64,000 bases of DNA from Nocardia uniformis NBRC 13702 (GCF_001613345.1 NZ_BDCE01000041.1:1-64000), one strand, 5' to 3'. Shown: positions 36,488 to 44,103, counted from the stretch's first letter. Translations and numbers: made by a program. Notes: generated from the letters alone by a model not told the origin.

Positions 36488-37708
36488 GTGACGATCGAAC
36501 CCCTGGCGCTGGACCTGACCGGTGCCGACATTCAAGGTGAGAACGCCCGTATCCGTGCGCGTGGACCGGTGACCCTGGTCGAGCTCATGGGTGTGCCCGC
36601 CTGGTCGGTAACCGATGCCGATGTGCTCAAGCGGCTGCTGGCCGATCCACGGGTGTCGAAGGATCCGGCCCAGCACTGGTCGGCATTCATCAATGGCGAG
36701 GTCACCCCCGAGTGGCCGCTGTTCCCGTGGGTGGCGGCGACCAATATGTTCACCGCCTACGGTGCCGACCACCGTCGCCTGCGCAAACTGGTCTCGCCGG
36801 CCCTCACCAATCGCCGCACCATGGCGTTGCGCCCGCGCATCGAGGAGCTGGTGACCAGCCTACTCGATGGTCTCGCCGCGACCCCGGCCGGTGAGAGTGT
36901 CGATCTGCGTGAGGGTTTCGCGTATCCGGTGCCGATCCAGGTGCTCACCGAGCTCATGGGTGTGCCCGAGGAGCGCGAACCCGCGCTGCGCACCTGTGTC
37001 GCCCGGTTCTTCGACACCGAGATCTCCCCCGAGGCCGCCGGGGCCAACTACGTCGAAATGTACGGTCTCATCGAGGAACTCGTCGCCCACAAGCGGGACA
37101 ACCCCGGCGACGATATGACCAGCGTGCTGATCGCCACCCGCGACGAGGACGGCGAGCGGCTGACCGAGAAGGAAATGGTCGACACGCTGATGCTGGTCAT
37201 CAACGCGGGTCACGAGACCACCGTCAACCTCCTAGACCAGGCGATCTACTCGCTGCTCACCCATCCCGATCAGCTCGCCGCGGTACTCGACGGCAAGGTC
37301 GGCTGGGACGCCGTTATCGAGGAGACCCTGCGCTACGAATCCCCCGTGGCCCACCTGCCGCTGCGCTACGCCGTGGAGGATATCGACATCGACGGCATCG
37401 GAATCCGCAAGGGCGAAGCCATTCTCGCTTCCTATGCGGCAGCGGGCCGTGACCCCAAGGTCCATGGAGCCACCGCTGATTCGTTCGACGTCACCCGCGT
37501 CAACAAGGACCACGTGGCCTTCGGCCATGGCGCGCACCACTGCATCGGCGCACCCCTGGCCCGCCTCGAGGCGAGCATCGCCCTCCCGGCGCTCTTCGAA
37601 CGCTTCCCCGACCTCCGTTTCGCCACCAGCGCCGCTGATCTGGCCCCGGTGATCGGCTTCATTTCCAATGGGCACCTCGAGCTCCCGGTGTACCTCACCG
37701 CGGAGTAG
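36488..37708 (+). CDS. Cytochrome P450 (CYP154-like)
   Basis: This is a 406-residue class I P450 with all usual motifs: the I-helix AGHETT, the K-helix EETLR and the heme loop FGHGAHHCIG. The N terminus (ADIQGENARIRARGPV, VLKRLLADPRVSKDP) and conservon location resemble CYP154 family members, which hydroxylate macrolides, steroids or small terpenes. It needs a ferredoxin and reductase from elsewhere; none lies in the conservon. It follows the CYP157-like gene by 10 bases with GGAG ahead of the ATG. The substrate is unknown. A strong terminator closes the unit. Confidence 0.92.
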   Translation: MTIEPLALDLTGADIQGENARIRARGPVTLVELMGVPAWSVTDADVLKRLLADPRVSKDPAQHWSAFINGEVTPEWPLFPWVAATNMFTAYGADHRRLRKLVSPALTNRRTMALRPRIEELVTSLLDGLAATPAGESVDLREGFAYPVPIQVLTELMGVPEEREPALRTCVARFFDTEISPEAAGANYVEMYGLIEELVAHKRDNPGDDMTSVLIATRDEDGERLTEKEMVDTLMLVINAGHETTVNLLDQAIYSLLTHPDQLAAVLDGKVGWDAVIEETLRYESPVAHLPLRYAVEDIDIDGIGIRKGEAILASYAAAGRDPKVHGATADSFDVTRVNKDHVAFGHGAHHCIGAPLARLEASIALPALFERFPDLRFATSAADLAPVIGFISNGHLELPVYLTAE

Positions 37709-37718
37709 CTCGCTCGGT

Positions 37719-37754
37719 ACAGCTCGGGCCCGGCAGATGCCGGGCCCGAGCTGT
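37719..37754 (+). terminator. Conservon terminator hairpin
   Basis: A perfect 17-bp stem (37719-37735 with 37738-37754) followed by TTTCT begins ten bases after the stop of the second P450. It also lies at the end of the convergent ArsR gene and may serve both. Confidence 0.9.
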
Positions 37755-37771
37755 TTCTGCGGTCGGCACGC

Positions 37772-38098
37772 CTACCGCGATTCTCGTCGATCGTTCTCGG
37801 CGCGCAACGTATCCAGCAGCCCGGGGAATCGCGCTTCCAACTCGGCGCGGCGGAGCTGCGCCATATTGCTGTTGCCGCGATTGACTTGCTGGATCAGTCC
37901 GGCGGCGCGCAGCGTTCGGAAGTGATGGGTGAGAGTCGCTTTCGAGACCGGAAGCCCGAAGGAGCTGCACGTCCGCTCGGTGCCGTCCGGCTCGGCGAGC
38001 AAGGTGAGGATTACGCGGAGACGGTGCTTGTCGGCCAGTGCGGCGAGCACCGTACCGAGCTCCATCTCCTGCGGGGTCGGCTCGACATCGCCGGTCAT
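37772..38098 (-). CDS. ArsR-family winged-helix regulator
   Basis: This is a 108-residue ArsR/HTH_20 regulator. Helices run from MELGTVLAALADKHRLRVILTLLA through CSSFGLPVSKATLTHHFRTLRAAGLI (recognition helix around residues 52-66) to the wing GNSNMAQLRR. The metal-binding cysteine box typical of metal sensors is absent; a single Cys in RTCSSFG could be redox-active. It is divergent from a monooxygenase-like gene, and two matching inverted repeats sit in and beside the 60-bp gap. It is thus very probably the repressor of both genes. Confidence 0.85.
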   Translation of the reverse strand: MTGDVEPTPQEMELGTVLAALADKHRLRVILTLLAEPDGTERTCSSFGLPVSKATLTHHFRTLRAAGLIQQVNRGNSNMAQLRRAELEARFPGLLDTLRAENDRRESR

Positions 38099-38114
38099 GC
38101 GTGACCCCTCTCCT

Positions 38115-38136
38115 AGGTACGGTTTGCATCATACCT
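38115..38136. promoter_or_regulatory. ArsR operator, copy 1
   Basis: AGGTACG and CATACCT with an 8-bp spacer, in the gap between the divergent ArsR and monooxygenase genes. It differs from copy 2 (38156-38177) by one base in the arms. The two copies are 41 bp apart, start to start, near four helical turns. Confidence 0.6.
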
Positions 38137-38155
38137 ACACATCGCCTAGCGTGCG

Positions 38156-38177
38156 AGGTATGACTCAGACCATACCT
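38156..38177. promoter_or_regulatory. ArsR operator, copy 2, over the start codon
   Basis: A perfect inverted repeat of AGGTATG and CATACCT with an 8-bp spacer. It covers the ATG of the monooxygenase-like gene, so binding would block transcription or translation start directly. Confidence 0.65.
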
Positions 38178-38504
38178 GAATCCTCGAATACCCCCTTTGC
38201 CCTGGTCGGCGTCGCTCGCCCCAAGCCCGAGCGCGAAGCCGAACTCCGCGAACTCCTGCTGTCCTTCGTCGCCCCCACCCGCGCCGAGGAGGGCTCCCTC
38301 GAATACCACTTCCACGAGGACAATGCCGAGCCCGGCAGTTTCGTGTTCTACGAGGTGTGGCGCTCCAAGGAAGACCTCGACCGCCACCTCGAGCTCCCGC
38401 ATATGCGTGACTTCTGGGAGCGGCGCATGGAGTACCTCGAACGCGATCTCGATATCAAGTTCCTGACCATGCACAGCGCCTACCCGCGCCCGGTCGACGC
38501 CTGA
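38160..38504 (+). CDS. Putative quinol monooxygenase (ABM domain)
   Basis: This is a 114-residue antibiotic-biosynthesis-monooxygenase domain protein. FALVGVARPKPEREAELRELLLSFVAPTRAEEG followed by LEYHFHEDNAEPGSFVFYEVW and HLELPHMRDF is the standard pattern (YgiN-like). These cofactor-free dimeric barrels oxidise quinols or bind small aromatic compounds. GAGGT directly abuts the ATG, so translation may be leaderless or start inefficiently. One of two ArsR operators overlaps its start, so induction when ArsR is released, perhaps by an electrophile or quinone, is likely. Confidence 0.85.
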   Translation: MTQTIPESSNTPFALVGVARPKPEREAELRELLLSFVAPTRAEEGSLEYHFHEDNAEPGSFVFYEVWRSKEDLDRHLELPHMRDFWERRMEYLERDLDIKFLTMHSAYPRPVDA

Positions 38505-38589
38505 ATCACGTTCACACAGCCACGGTTTCAATCGACCCGGCCGTGATCGAGCGCATCGACCGCACCGCGAATATGGCAGCATCGACGGC

Positions 38590-39006
38590 GTGCCGATTCC
38601 ATGCAGTTCGTTCGACCATGTCCGCTTGACGGTGACCGATATCGACCGCTCCCGCGCCTTCTACGACACGGTCTTCGGTTGGCCGATCGCCTGGGAGATA
38701 CCCGCCGACGCGGACGAGGTCACGCGCGAGCGGTACTGGTTCCTTTTCGGCGGCATCATCTACCAGATGGGCGACACACTGCTGGGCCTGCGTCCGGTCG
38801 GCAAGGATGATTTCCACGAGGATCGCGTGGGACTCGACCATCTTGCGTTCTCCCTGGCGACCCGCGCGGAAATCGACGCGGCCGCGACACTCCTCGATGA
38901 ACTGGGCATCGCCCATGAGGGCGTGAAAGACCTTGGCCCCATGTACATTCTGGAGTTCCGCGACCCTGACAATATCGCGCTCGAACTGGTCGTCCGCAAG
39001 GCATGA
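38590..39006 (+). CDS. VOC-family protein
   Basis: This is a 138-residue glyoxalase/dioxygenase-fold protein. SSFDHVRLTVTDIDRSRAFYDTVFGW and VGLDHLAFSLATRAEIDAAATLLDELGI are the two modules; DHLAF and a final FRDPDNIALELVV carry potential metal-binding His and Glu, with the first His in FDHVRL. The set H-H-E fits a metal-dependent member. The start is GTG 38590. It follows the monooxygenase gene by 85 bases on the same strand and may belong to the same ArsR-controlled unit. The substrate is unknown. Confidence 0.8.
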   Translation: MPIPCSSFDHVRLTVTDIDRSRAFYDTVFGWPIAWEIPADADEVTRERYWFLFGGIIYQMGDTLLGLRPVGKDDFHEDRVGLDHLAFSLATRAEIDAAATLLDELGIAHEGVKDLGPMYILEFRDPDNIALELVVRKA

Positions 39007-39056
39007 CGGCGCGACCCGATCCTCGGTAGCACCGTCCCGTCTGAAACTCCGGCTTT

Positions 39057-39117
39057 ATCGTGCACTTTTCGACCGGAAGTCGCGGAATTCACCGGTAATG
39101 GGCGGAAAGTGCACGAT
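39057..39117. repeat. Long inverted repeat between convergent genes
   Basis: Arms 39057-39071 and 39103-39117 (15 bp, one mismatch) carry the core GTGCACTTT/AAAGTGCAC. An inner pair, ACCGG and CCGGT, lies within the 31-bp spacer. It may terminate both flanking genes or be a dispersed palindromic repeat. Confidence 0.55.
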
Positions 39118-39147
39118 TAATCCGGTCGACAGTCGGACAGCGGCGGG

Positions 39148-40779
39148 TCAGAGCCTCGCGCCCCGTGCGGCTCGGACTGCTGTCAGCCCGTTGAGTCGGC
39201 CGAAACCGTATCTGTCGCTGTGCCCGTCGTCGCCGTAGGCAGCCCCCTGTGGGTCGATCTTGTCGCAGGACGCCTTCAGGAGGTCTTTGACCTGCTGCCG
39301 GGTCAGGTCCGGGTTCACCGACAGGATCAGGGCCGCGATACCGGCCGCTCCCGGGGTCGCGCTGGAGGTGCCGCCGAAATTGTTGGTGAAATTGCCCGCG
39401 AGGTCGCCCGCATCGGTGCTGCCGGGGTTGTAGCCGTCGGCGCCGCGCCTGTCGACGGTCCAGATGCCGGGGGTGCGGGGGTCGGGGTGACCGAAGGGTG
39501 GGTGGCCGATATCGTTGCTGGGGAACGCACACCAGACAGCCTTGCCGAAATCGCTGTAGACACTGCGTTTTCCGGTGTCGTTGCAGGCCGCGACGGCGAC
39601 TACCATCGGAGAGCTCGCGTAGCCGTCGTTGTCGACCGATTCATTGCCGTTGCCCGCGGCGAACAGGATTACGCAGCCTTTTCCCGCGCGGCCCTTGGTC
39701 GTCGCGTACTCGACTGCCAGTCGTGTACTGGCGGGCATGGGGACCACTTGGTTGTGTACCGGGTCGCCGGGGCGGAACCAGTCGCCGTCGACGGGACCCC
39801 AACTGCATGAGATGACGTCGGCGCCATTGTCGGCGGCCCATTGGAAGGCGTGGGCCTCGGCCTGGGAGCCGAGGCCGGAGGCGAGGCGGATCGGCATCAA
39901 CCGGGCCTCCGGCGCTACCCCGGACGCACCCAGAATGCCGTTCGCACAGGCGACTCCGGCACAGGCGGTGCCGTGGTTGTCGCCGCCATCGGGACCGGTT
40001 CCGAAGAAGTCCTTGGGGCGTGGATCGTCGGTGCGGAGGGTGGCGTCACGTGGTGCGACCACCTTGCCCGAGAACTCCGGATGATCGATATCGACACCAT
40101 CGTCGATCACCGCGACGACCACGCCCGCACCACGGGTAATCAAGTGTGCCGCTTCGATATTCGCGTGCGCATCGATCGCGACACCGCCGATGACGGTCGG
40201 CTTCAGATGCCACTGCTCGGCGAAGATGGTTTTGCGGGAGCGACGCCGGATCAGTTCGGGGTGGCTGTATTCCACGTCGTCGCGCTCGAGCAGCGCGTTC
40301 GCGATAGCGAAAACCTCCTGGCCGGTCCCCTCGGGTGCGGCGGCGAAGTAGGCGTTGGCGGCGTAGACCACCTCCTGCCGCAGCTGCAATCCCGCTTCCC
40401 GCAGGACAGTTCGGCAGTCTTCGGGCGTGGCGGTATCGACGAACTTCAGAAAGATGTTCTCGGTATACAGCACCGGCTCTTCGGTGCCCGGGTCTACGAG
40501 GACCCGCCCCGCGAAGCGCACCTCCGGTGCCGCATTCAGCCTCACCTTGCGCTCTTCGACCGAGGGCGAACCGGGAGGCAGGCGATACACCTCGACGCCC
40601 ACCTCCGGATACGCCTCCACGAGTGCCGCATCATCGAGCACCCCGCTCAGCGGCGTGCGCACCGAGCCGACTCGCCACGGCACCCCACGCCCACGCCGCG
40701 CCCGCACCACAATCAGATCGGGATCCACTTCGAGTTCGAAACCAGGCTCACCCTGCGCCCCATAATTCGCGGTAGGCAA
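39148..40779 (-). CDS. S8 subtilisin-like serine protease
   Basis: This is a 543-residue protein with an N-terminal region of about 200 residues and a subtilisin domain. The catalytic triad is visible: Asp in VVVAVIDDGVDIDHPEFSG, His in DNHGTACAGVACA and Ser in GGTSSATPGAAGIAAL, with the oxyanion Asn in FAAGNGNES. The N-terminal region (RFAGRVLVDPGTEEPVLYTENIFLKF and YSHPELIRRR) resembles the pre-domain found in bacterial proprotein-convertase-like S8 enzymes. No signal peptide is seen, so it may be intracellular. The start is TTG 40779, supported by GAAGGGAG. It lies next to the DUF397 pair on the same strand but across a 64-bp gap. Confidence 0.9.
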   Translation of the reverse strand: MPTANYGAQGEPGFELEVDPDLIVVRARRGRGVPWRVGSVRTPLSGVLDDAALVEAYPEVGVEVYRLPPGSPSVEERKVRLNAAPEVRFAGRVLVDPGTEEPVLYTENIFLKFVDTATPEDCRTVLREAGLQLRQEVVYAANAYFAAAPEGTGQEVFAIANALLERDDVEYSHPELIRRRSRKTIFAEQWHLKPTVIGGVAIDAHANIEAAHLITRGAGVVVAVIDDGVDIDHPEFSGKVVAPRDATLRTDDPRPKDFFGTGPDGGDNHGTACAGVACANGILGASGVAPEARLMPIRLASGLGSQAEAHAFQWAADNGADVISCSWGPVDGDWFRPGDPVHNQVVPMPASTRLAVEYATTKGRAGKGCVILFAAGNGNESVDNDGYASSPMVVAVAACNDTGKRSVYSDFGKAVWCAFPSNDIGHPPFGHPDPRTPGIWTVDRRGADGYNPGSTDAGDLAGNFTNNFGGTSSATPGAAGIAALILSVNPDLTRQQVKDLLKASCDKIDPQGAAYGDDGHSDRYGFGRLNGLTAVRAARGARL

Positions 40780-40843
40780 CCACGACTCCCTTCGTCAGCG
40801 TCCGGTCGATCCGTGGGCGCAGCATCTCACGCTCCGTGTGGTT

Positions 40844-41047
40844 TCAGGAGCGGTTGAACTCGCCGCCCGCCACCTTGGTGGCGAACGTGTCCCATTCGTC
40901 CGGCTCGAAGATCAAGGCCGGGCCGGTCGGATTCTTGGAGTCACGGATACCGACACCGCCTCCCGGCAGCCAGGCAACCTCGACACAATCACCTTGACTG
41001 CCGCTGTACCGACTCTTGAACCACTCGGCACCAACTGGATCAACCAT
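40844..41047 (-). CDS. DUF397 protein (copy 2)
   Basis: This is a 67-residue DUF397 protein: AEWFKSRYSGSQGDCVEVAWLP, then VGIRDSKNPTGPALIFEPDEWDTF and a final GGEFNR. DUF397 proteins usually sit beside an XRE-type regulator and are thought to antagonise it. The ATG overlaps the stop of copy 1 by eight bases. The two are about 70% alike and arose by tandem duplication. No XRE gene is adjacent here. Confidence 0.88.
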   Translation of the reverse strand: MVDPVGAEWFKSRYSGSQGDCVEVAWLPGGGVGIRDSKNPTGPALIFEPDEWDTFATKVAGGEFNRS

Positions 41048-41258
41048 GTTCACGGCTGAACTCTCCCCCCGCGACCTTGGTGGCAAACGCATCCCACTCG
41101 CCCGGTGCGAAGACAAGAGCCGGGCCGGTCGGGTTCTTGGAATCACGCACGCCGACATTGCTTCCCGACAGCCATGCAACCTCGACGCACTGGCCGCCTG
41201 TCTCGCGGTAACTGCTCTTGAACCACTGTGCACCAGGCAGATCAATGCTCACGTTCAT
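41040..41258 (-). CDS. DUF397 protein (copy 1)
   Basis: This is a 72-residue DUF397 protein: GAQWFKSSYRETGGQCVEVAW, VGVRDSKNPTGPALVFAPGEWDAF and GGEFSR. GAAGGAG lies just before the ATG, itself inside the end of the small upstream frame, so translation may be coupled. It is followed by the second copy with an eight-base overlap. DUF397 genes normally follow a helix-turn-helix partner, which is missing in the 580 bases upstream. Confidence 0.88.
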   Translation of the reverse strand: MNVSIDLPGAQWFKSSYRETGGQCVEVAWLSGSNVGVRDSKNPTGPALVFAPGEWDAFATKVAGGEFSREHG

Positions 41259-41421
41259 ACTCCTTCGCCACCCGCCGCAGCAGGTCTCGTGTTTCACTCT
41301 CGCCAAGGGACGCATCCCCTCCTACGACCAACTGCGCGATCAGCAACTGTGCGGCACCGACCAACCATGCAACTGCACCGCCCCTGCCCGTCATAGCGAC
41401 ATTCCGCACCGCACCTTTCAT
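41242..41421 (-). CDS. Small hypothetical protein upstream of DUF397 pair
   Basis: A 59-residue frame reads AVAWLVGAAQLLIAQLVVGGD, then ESETRDLLRRVAKEYEREH. The first part is hydrophobic and the second a charged helix. Its last codons hold the ribosome site of DUF397 copy 1, and its stop overlaps that gene by 17 bases. It could be a genuine partner or the end of a degraded regulator gene. The start is uncertain (ATG 41421 or 41394). No family was recognised. Confidence 0.4.
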   Translation of the reverse strand: MKGAVRNVAMTGRGGAVAWLVGAAQLLIAQLVVGGDASLGESETRDLLRRVAKEYEREH

Positions 41422-41677
41422 CCTCACGGCATCAAGCTATGGAGAATCACCTACGAAAAGCAGCGTGCTACCTCCCCGATGCCGAGTGGTGCCAGCACCG
41501 CGAGGACGGCCGACATCGATGCCGAATCTGAATCCGGCCCCCTGCGGTGCGATCCCCCTTCGCCATGTCTTCTCCCACGGCGGGTACGGCATCCGGCTCC
41601 ACAGGTTTGCCCCGCTCACCGATTGTCGTGAGTCACCTAGTACCGCAACGGCGTTCGGTACAGATCGGGACCTGAAA

Positions 41678-41739
41678 CGCCCTCGACAGCACTCGGATTC
41701 CGCACACCATCAGGAGCACTCGAAGAAGTGTTGCGATGA
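41678..41739 (+). pseudogene. IS30-type transposase C-terminal relic, plus strand
   Basis: Translated here, the DNA gives RPR, then after a one-base deletion LGFRTPSGALEEVLR and a stop. This is the end of IS30-family transposases (RPRxTLGFRTPxEALEEVL). The same sequence occurs in inverted orientation at 42915-42989. Only the last 20 or so codons survive. Confidence 0.75.
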
Positions 41740-41763
41740 CCGCCTGAGCTCGCACCGCCTACC

Positions 41764-41782
41764 GCGCTGAGCGAAGCGGCCA
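41764..41782 (+). repeat. 19-bp direct repeat, left copy
   Basis: GCGCTGAGCGAAGCGGCCA is repeated exactly, in the same orientation, at 45438-45456. The pair brackets 3.7 kb holding the oxidoreductase, one IS30 relic, gene fragments and a methyltransferase. It could mark an insertion or recombination event. Confidence 0.6.
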
Positions 41783-41839
41783 CGTCGTGGTCACTGGCGG
41801 GCGAGACTGGTTGCGGCTCATAACATCCGGTGGCGCCGA

Positions 41840-42793
41840 TCAGCGGATCTCGACCACCACTTTGCCCAGGGCGCGTCCCGCACCGACGTGGGCCAGCGCG
41901 TTCGCGGTCTCGTCGAGGGGGTAACTGCGGTCGATGTGGATACCGATCCGTCCCGCGACACACGACTCCGCGAGGGGTGTGAAGTGCGCGGGCCCTTCCT
42001 TCACCGCGAGGACCCCGAGCCCGCGGCCGGTCACCATTCCGGCGACCACTCCGACCGTCGTCAACCGCAGCAACGCGCGCGTGGTGCCGCCGACGCAGCG
42101 GTACCGGCCGCCACGCGCGACCGACCTGCGATAGGCGAAGACCGACCGGTGGGCAACGAGGTCGAGCACCCGGTCGTACGGTCCGGTTCGGGTGAAGTCC
42201 TCAGCGCGATAGTCGATGACCTCGTCAGCGCCGAGCGTGCGCATGAACGCCAGTTTGGCGGCGTTGTCCACCCCGGTCACATGAGCCCCGGCACTCTTGG
42301 CCAACTGAATCGCAAACGCTCCGGACCCGCCGCCCGCTCCGTTGATCAACACCGACATACCGGCTGCGATGTCGGCCGTGCCCTGCAGTGCTATCGCCCC
42401 CGCCTGTGGCAGCGTCGACGCCTCGGCGAAGCTCAGCGCCGCCGGTTTGTGAGCCAGCGCCGATTCAGGAACCACGGCATATTCCGCGAACCCACCCTTG
42501 AGCATGAGATTGTCGCCGTAGACCTCGTCACCCGGTGCGAACAGTGTGACCTCGGAGCCGACGACTTCGACCCGTCCGGCGATATCGGATCCGAGAACCG
42601 GGCGCCTAGGCGCCCGGAGCCCGCCGATGCGTGAATACAGCGGCGTCCCCCGTAGTGTCTCCCAGTCGGAGAGGTTGATCGACGTCGCGTGCACCTGGAC
42701 GAGCACCTGTTTCGGCCCTGGGGAAGGCGCTGGGACCTCCGCGATCGACAGCACCTCGGGGCCGCCGTAGCGGTCGTACACGACGGCCCTCAT
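41840..42793 (-). CDS. NADP-dependent quinone-oxidoreductase-like enzyme (MDR family)
   Basis: This is a 317-residue zinc-independent medium-chain dehydrogenase/reductase. The catalytic-domain start MRAVVYDRYGGPEVLSIAEVP, the VHATSINLSDWETLRG segment, PVLGSDIAGRVEVVG and the nucleotide motif INGAGGGSGAFAIQLAKSAG match the NAD(P)H quinone reductase/YhdH-like group. No structural zinc cysteines are present. The C-terminal LGKVVVEIR is typical. It stands between two inward-facing IS30 transposase tails, so it may have been moved as cargo. Its substrate is probably a quinone or enone, but this is not shown. Confidence 0.88.
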   Translation of the reverse strand: MRAVVYDRYGGPEVLSIAEVPAPSPGPKQVLVQVHATSINLSDWETLRGTPLYSRIGGLRAPRRPVLGSDIAGRVEVVGSEVTLFAPGDEVYGDNLMLKGGFAEYAVVPESALAHKPAALSFAEASTLPQAGAIALQGTADIAAGMSVLINGAGGGSGAFAIQLAKSAGAHVTGVDNAAKLAFMRTLGADEVIDYRAEDFTRTGPYDRVLDLVAHRSVFAYRRSVARGGRYRCVGGTTRALLRLTTVGVVAGMVTGRGLGVLAVKEGPAHFTPLAESCVAGRIGIHIDRSYPLDETANALAHVGAGRALGKVVVEIR

Positions 42794-42914
42794 GCGATTC
42801 CAGCACCGAGGATCGAGCGGCAGCCTGACACATGACAGACTCTAGTCGGCGGGCCGCCCCGCGACCGGCGAACTGTGCGTCGGCATTCGGCGCGACTCGC
42901 CGAACCCTGCGGGC

Positions 42915-42989
42915 TCAGGCGGTCCGCAACACTTCTTCGAGTGCTTCTGATGGTGTGCGGAATCCGAGGGTGTGTCGAGGGCGGTGGTT
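42915..42989 (-). pseudogene. IS30-type transposase C-terminal relic, minus strand
   Basis: The minus strand reads NHRPRHTLGFRTPSEALEEV, then LRTA and a stop, an intact C terminus of an IS30-family transposase, with an in-frame TGA just upstream. It mirrors the relic at 41678-41739 with about 66 bp of near-identical DNA in inverted orientation. Confidence 0.85.
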
Positions 42990-43001
42990 TCAGCTACCGC
43001 C

Positions 43002-43652
43002 TCAGTCCGGCAGCCAGTGCAGCTCGTGCGCCAGGGTTTTGGCGACGGCACGGATGCGGCGATGTAGTGGTGACTGCACGCGCGGGAGGACCAGGTGGAT
43101 CGTCACGGTGGGTGCGCCCTGCAGCGGTCGCCACGTGAGACCGGCCGATAGTGCCGTGACTGCGGCTTCACTGGCCGGAGCGAGGGTGAGCCCGTCGCGT
43201 AGGTCGCGCTGAGACATGTCGAAAGAAACTGTGGGCGTGTGGATAGCACCCGGTCGCATCGCCAAGCATTCGAGCCATGGGACAACGAGAAGGCCTGTCA
43301 GCGCAGAATCGGTAATGCCGATCTGGGCTGGATCGACCGGTGTCGAGCGATCGTCGGGAAGTAGTCGTATGGAAGCCTCAGCGGTGGAATCCCTGACGCA
43401 CGCGGCGATTTGGTCATGGCTGGCCAACCGTTCGCCCCAATGCTCGGCGAGAATTTCGATCTCGGCGCGTGTTCGGTCGTTGATCGGAATCTGGTGCTCG
43501 AGAAGCAGTTGCGTCAAGATCCACAGCCCGGCTTCTTGATGGCCGGATTCGCGGCAGTCGCGAAAGTTCTCGGCGGCCTCGGCTGAGGGCAGCAGTCCGG
43601 CGACCAGAGGTGCTTCGGCATGCCAGCGACATGGATCGAGTTCGATCCCCAC
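43002..43652 (-). CDS. Chimeric protein: unknown N-terminal half, LysR effector-domain tail
   Basis: This frame of about 216 residues seems built from two parts. The first 100 residues are an alpha-helical segment (AEAAENFRDCRESGHQEAGL, LWILTQLLLEHQIPINDRTR) that resembles small MafI-type immunity proteins. From about residue 105, SALTGLLVVPWLECLAMRPG, DLRDGLTLAPASEAAVTALS and a final TWRPLQGAPTVTIHL resemble the end of a LysR-type ligand domain. There is no DNA-binding domain. GTG 43652 has AGGA six bases ahead. It directly adjoins an IS30 relic. I regard it as a fusion of gene fragments; whether it is made or functional is unknown. Confidence 0.4.
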   Translation of the reverse strand: MGIELDPCRWHAEAPLVAGLLPSAEAAENFRDCRESGHQEAGLWILTQLLLEHQIPINDRTRAEIEILAEHWGERLASHDQIAACVRDSTAEASIRLLPDDRSTPVDPAQIGITDSALTGLLVVPWLECLAMRPGAIHTPTVSFDMSQRDLRDGLTLAPASEAAVTALSAGLTWRPLQGAPTVTIHLVLPRVQSPLHRRIRAVAKTLAHELHWLPD

Positions 43653-43736
43653 ACCAATTCCTACGAACAATGGCAGGCGATCGACGACCTCACTTCCAGC
43701 GCGCCGGTTGTCGTCATCGAGTATCGCCGCGAGTAA
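43620..43736 (+). pseudogene. Orphan C-terminal gene fragment
   Basis: A plus-strand frame reads ATWIEFDPHTNSYEQWQAID, then DLTSSAPVVVIEYRRE and a stop. The composition and GC-rich third positions look like real coding sequence, but no start or upstream part exists and it overlaps the start of the minus-strand chimera. It is probably the tail of a lost gene. The family was not recognised. Confidence 0.3.
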
Positions 43737-43775
43737 AGCGATAGCCCGCTATGTGGTCGGCACGGGCTCGCTCAC

Positions 43776-43973
43776 TGGAATCTTCACTGCGACATCGCGT
43801 TCGGAACCGTCTACTACGAACACGTACGGAACTTCACCGCCCGCGCGCAGGTCATGACTGCCGGAACCATTGTCATGTACGCCTGCGGCACACAGGTTGG
43901 ACAGAGCCGCAAGGGTGCGCCCCCGTATGTCGAGGATTCGATCGAACGAGCACGCGAGCTGCTGGGAGGATAG
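43776..43973 (+). pseudogene. Orphan gene fragment without start
   Basis: A plus-strand frame reads WNLHCDIAFGTVYYEHVRNF, TARAQVMTAGTIVMYACGT and VEDSIERARELLGG before a stop. Codon use is coding-like, but there is no convincing start codon and upstream sequence in frame is not protein-like. It is likely the 3' end of a gene cut off by rearrangement. I do not recognise the family. Confidence 0.35.
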
Positions 43974-44103
43974 GACGGGCTCGGAGAGATCTCACCAACG
44001 CACTCATCTGCCGTTGAGCGCTCGGCCGCGCAGCCCGGCCGACGCACTCACATACCGATTACAGGTAGCGGCGCGATCAACGGTCATCAAAAAGAGGGGT
44101 GTG

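Noticed and set aside
41437..41619. 60-codon minus-strand frame upstream of the DUF397 pair
   Set aside because: It is Gly/Arg-rich with no motif and no ribosome site. It was examined as a possible missing regulator but does not resemble a helix-turn-helix.
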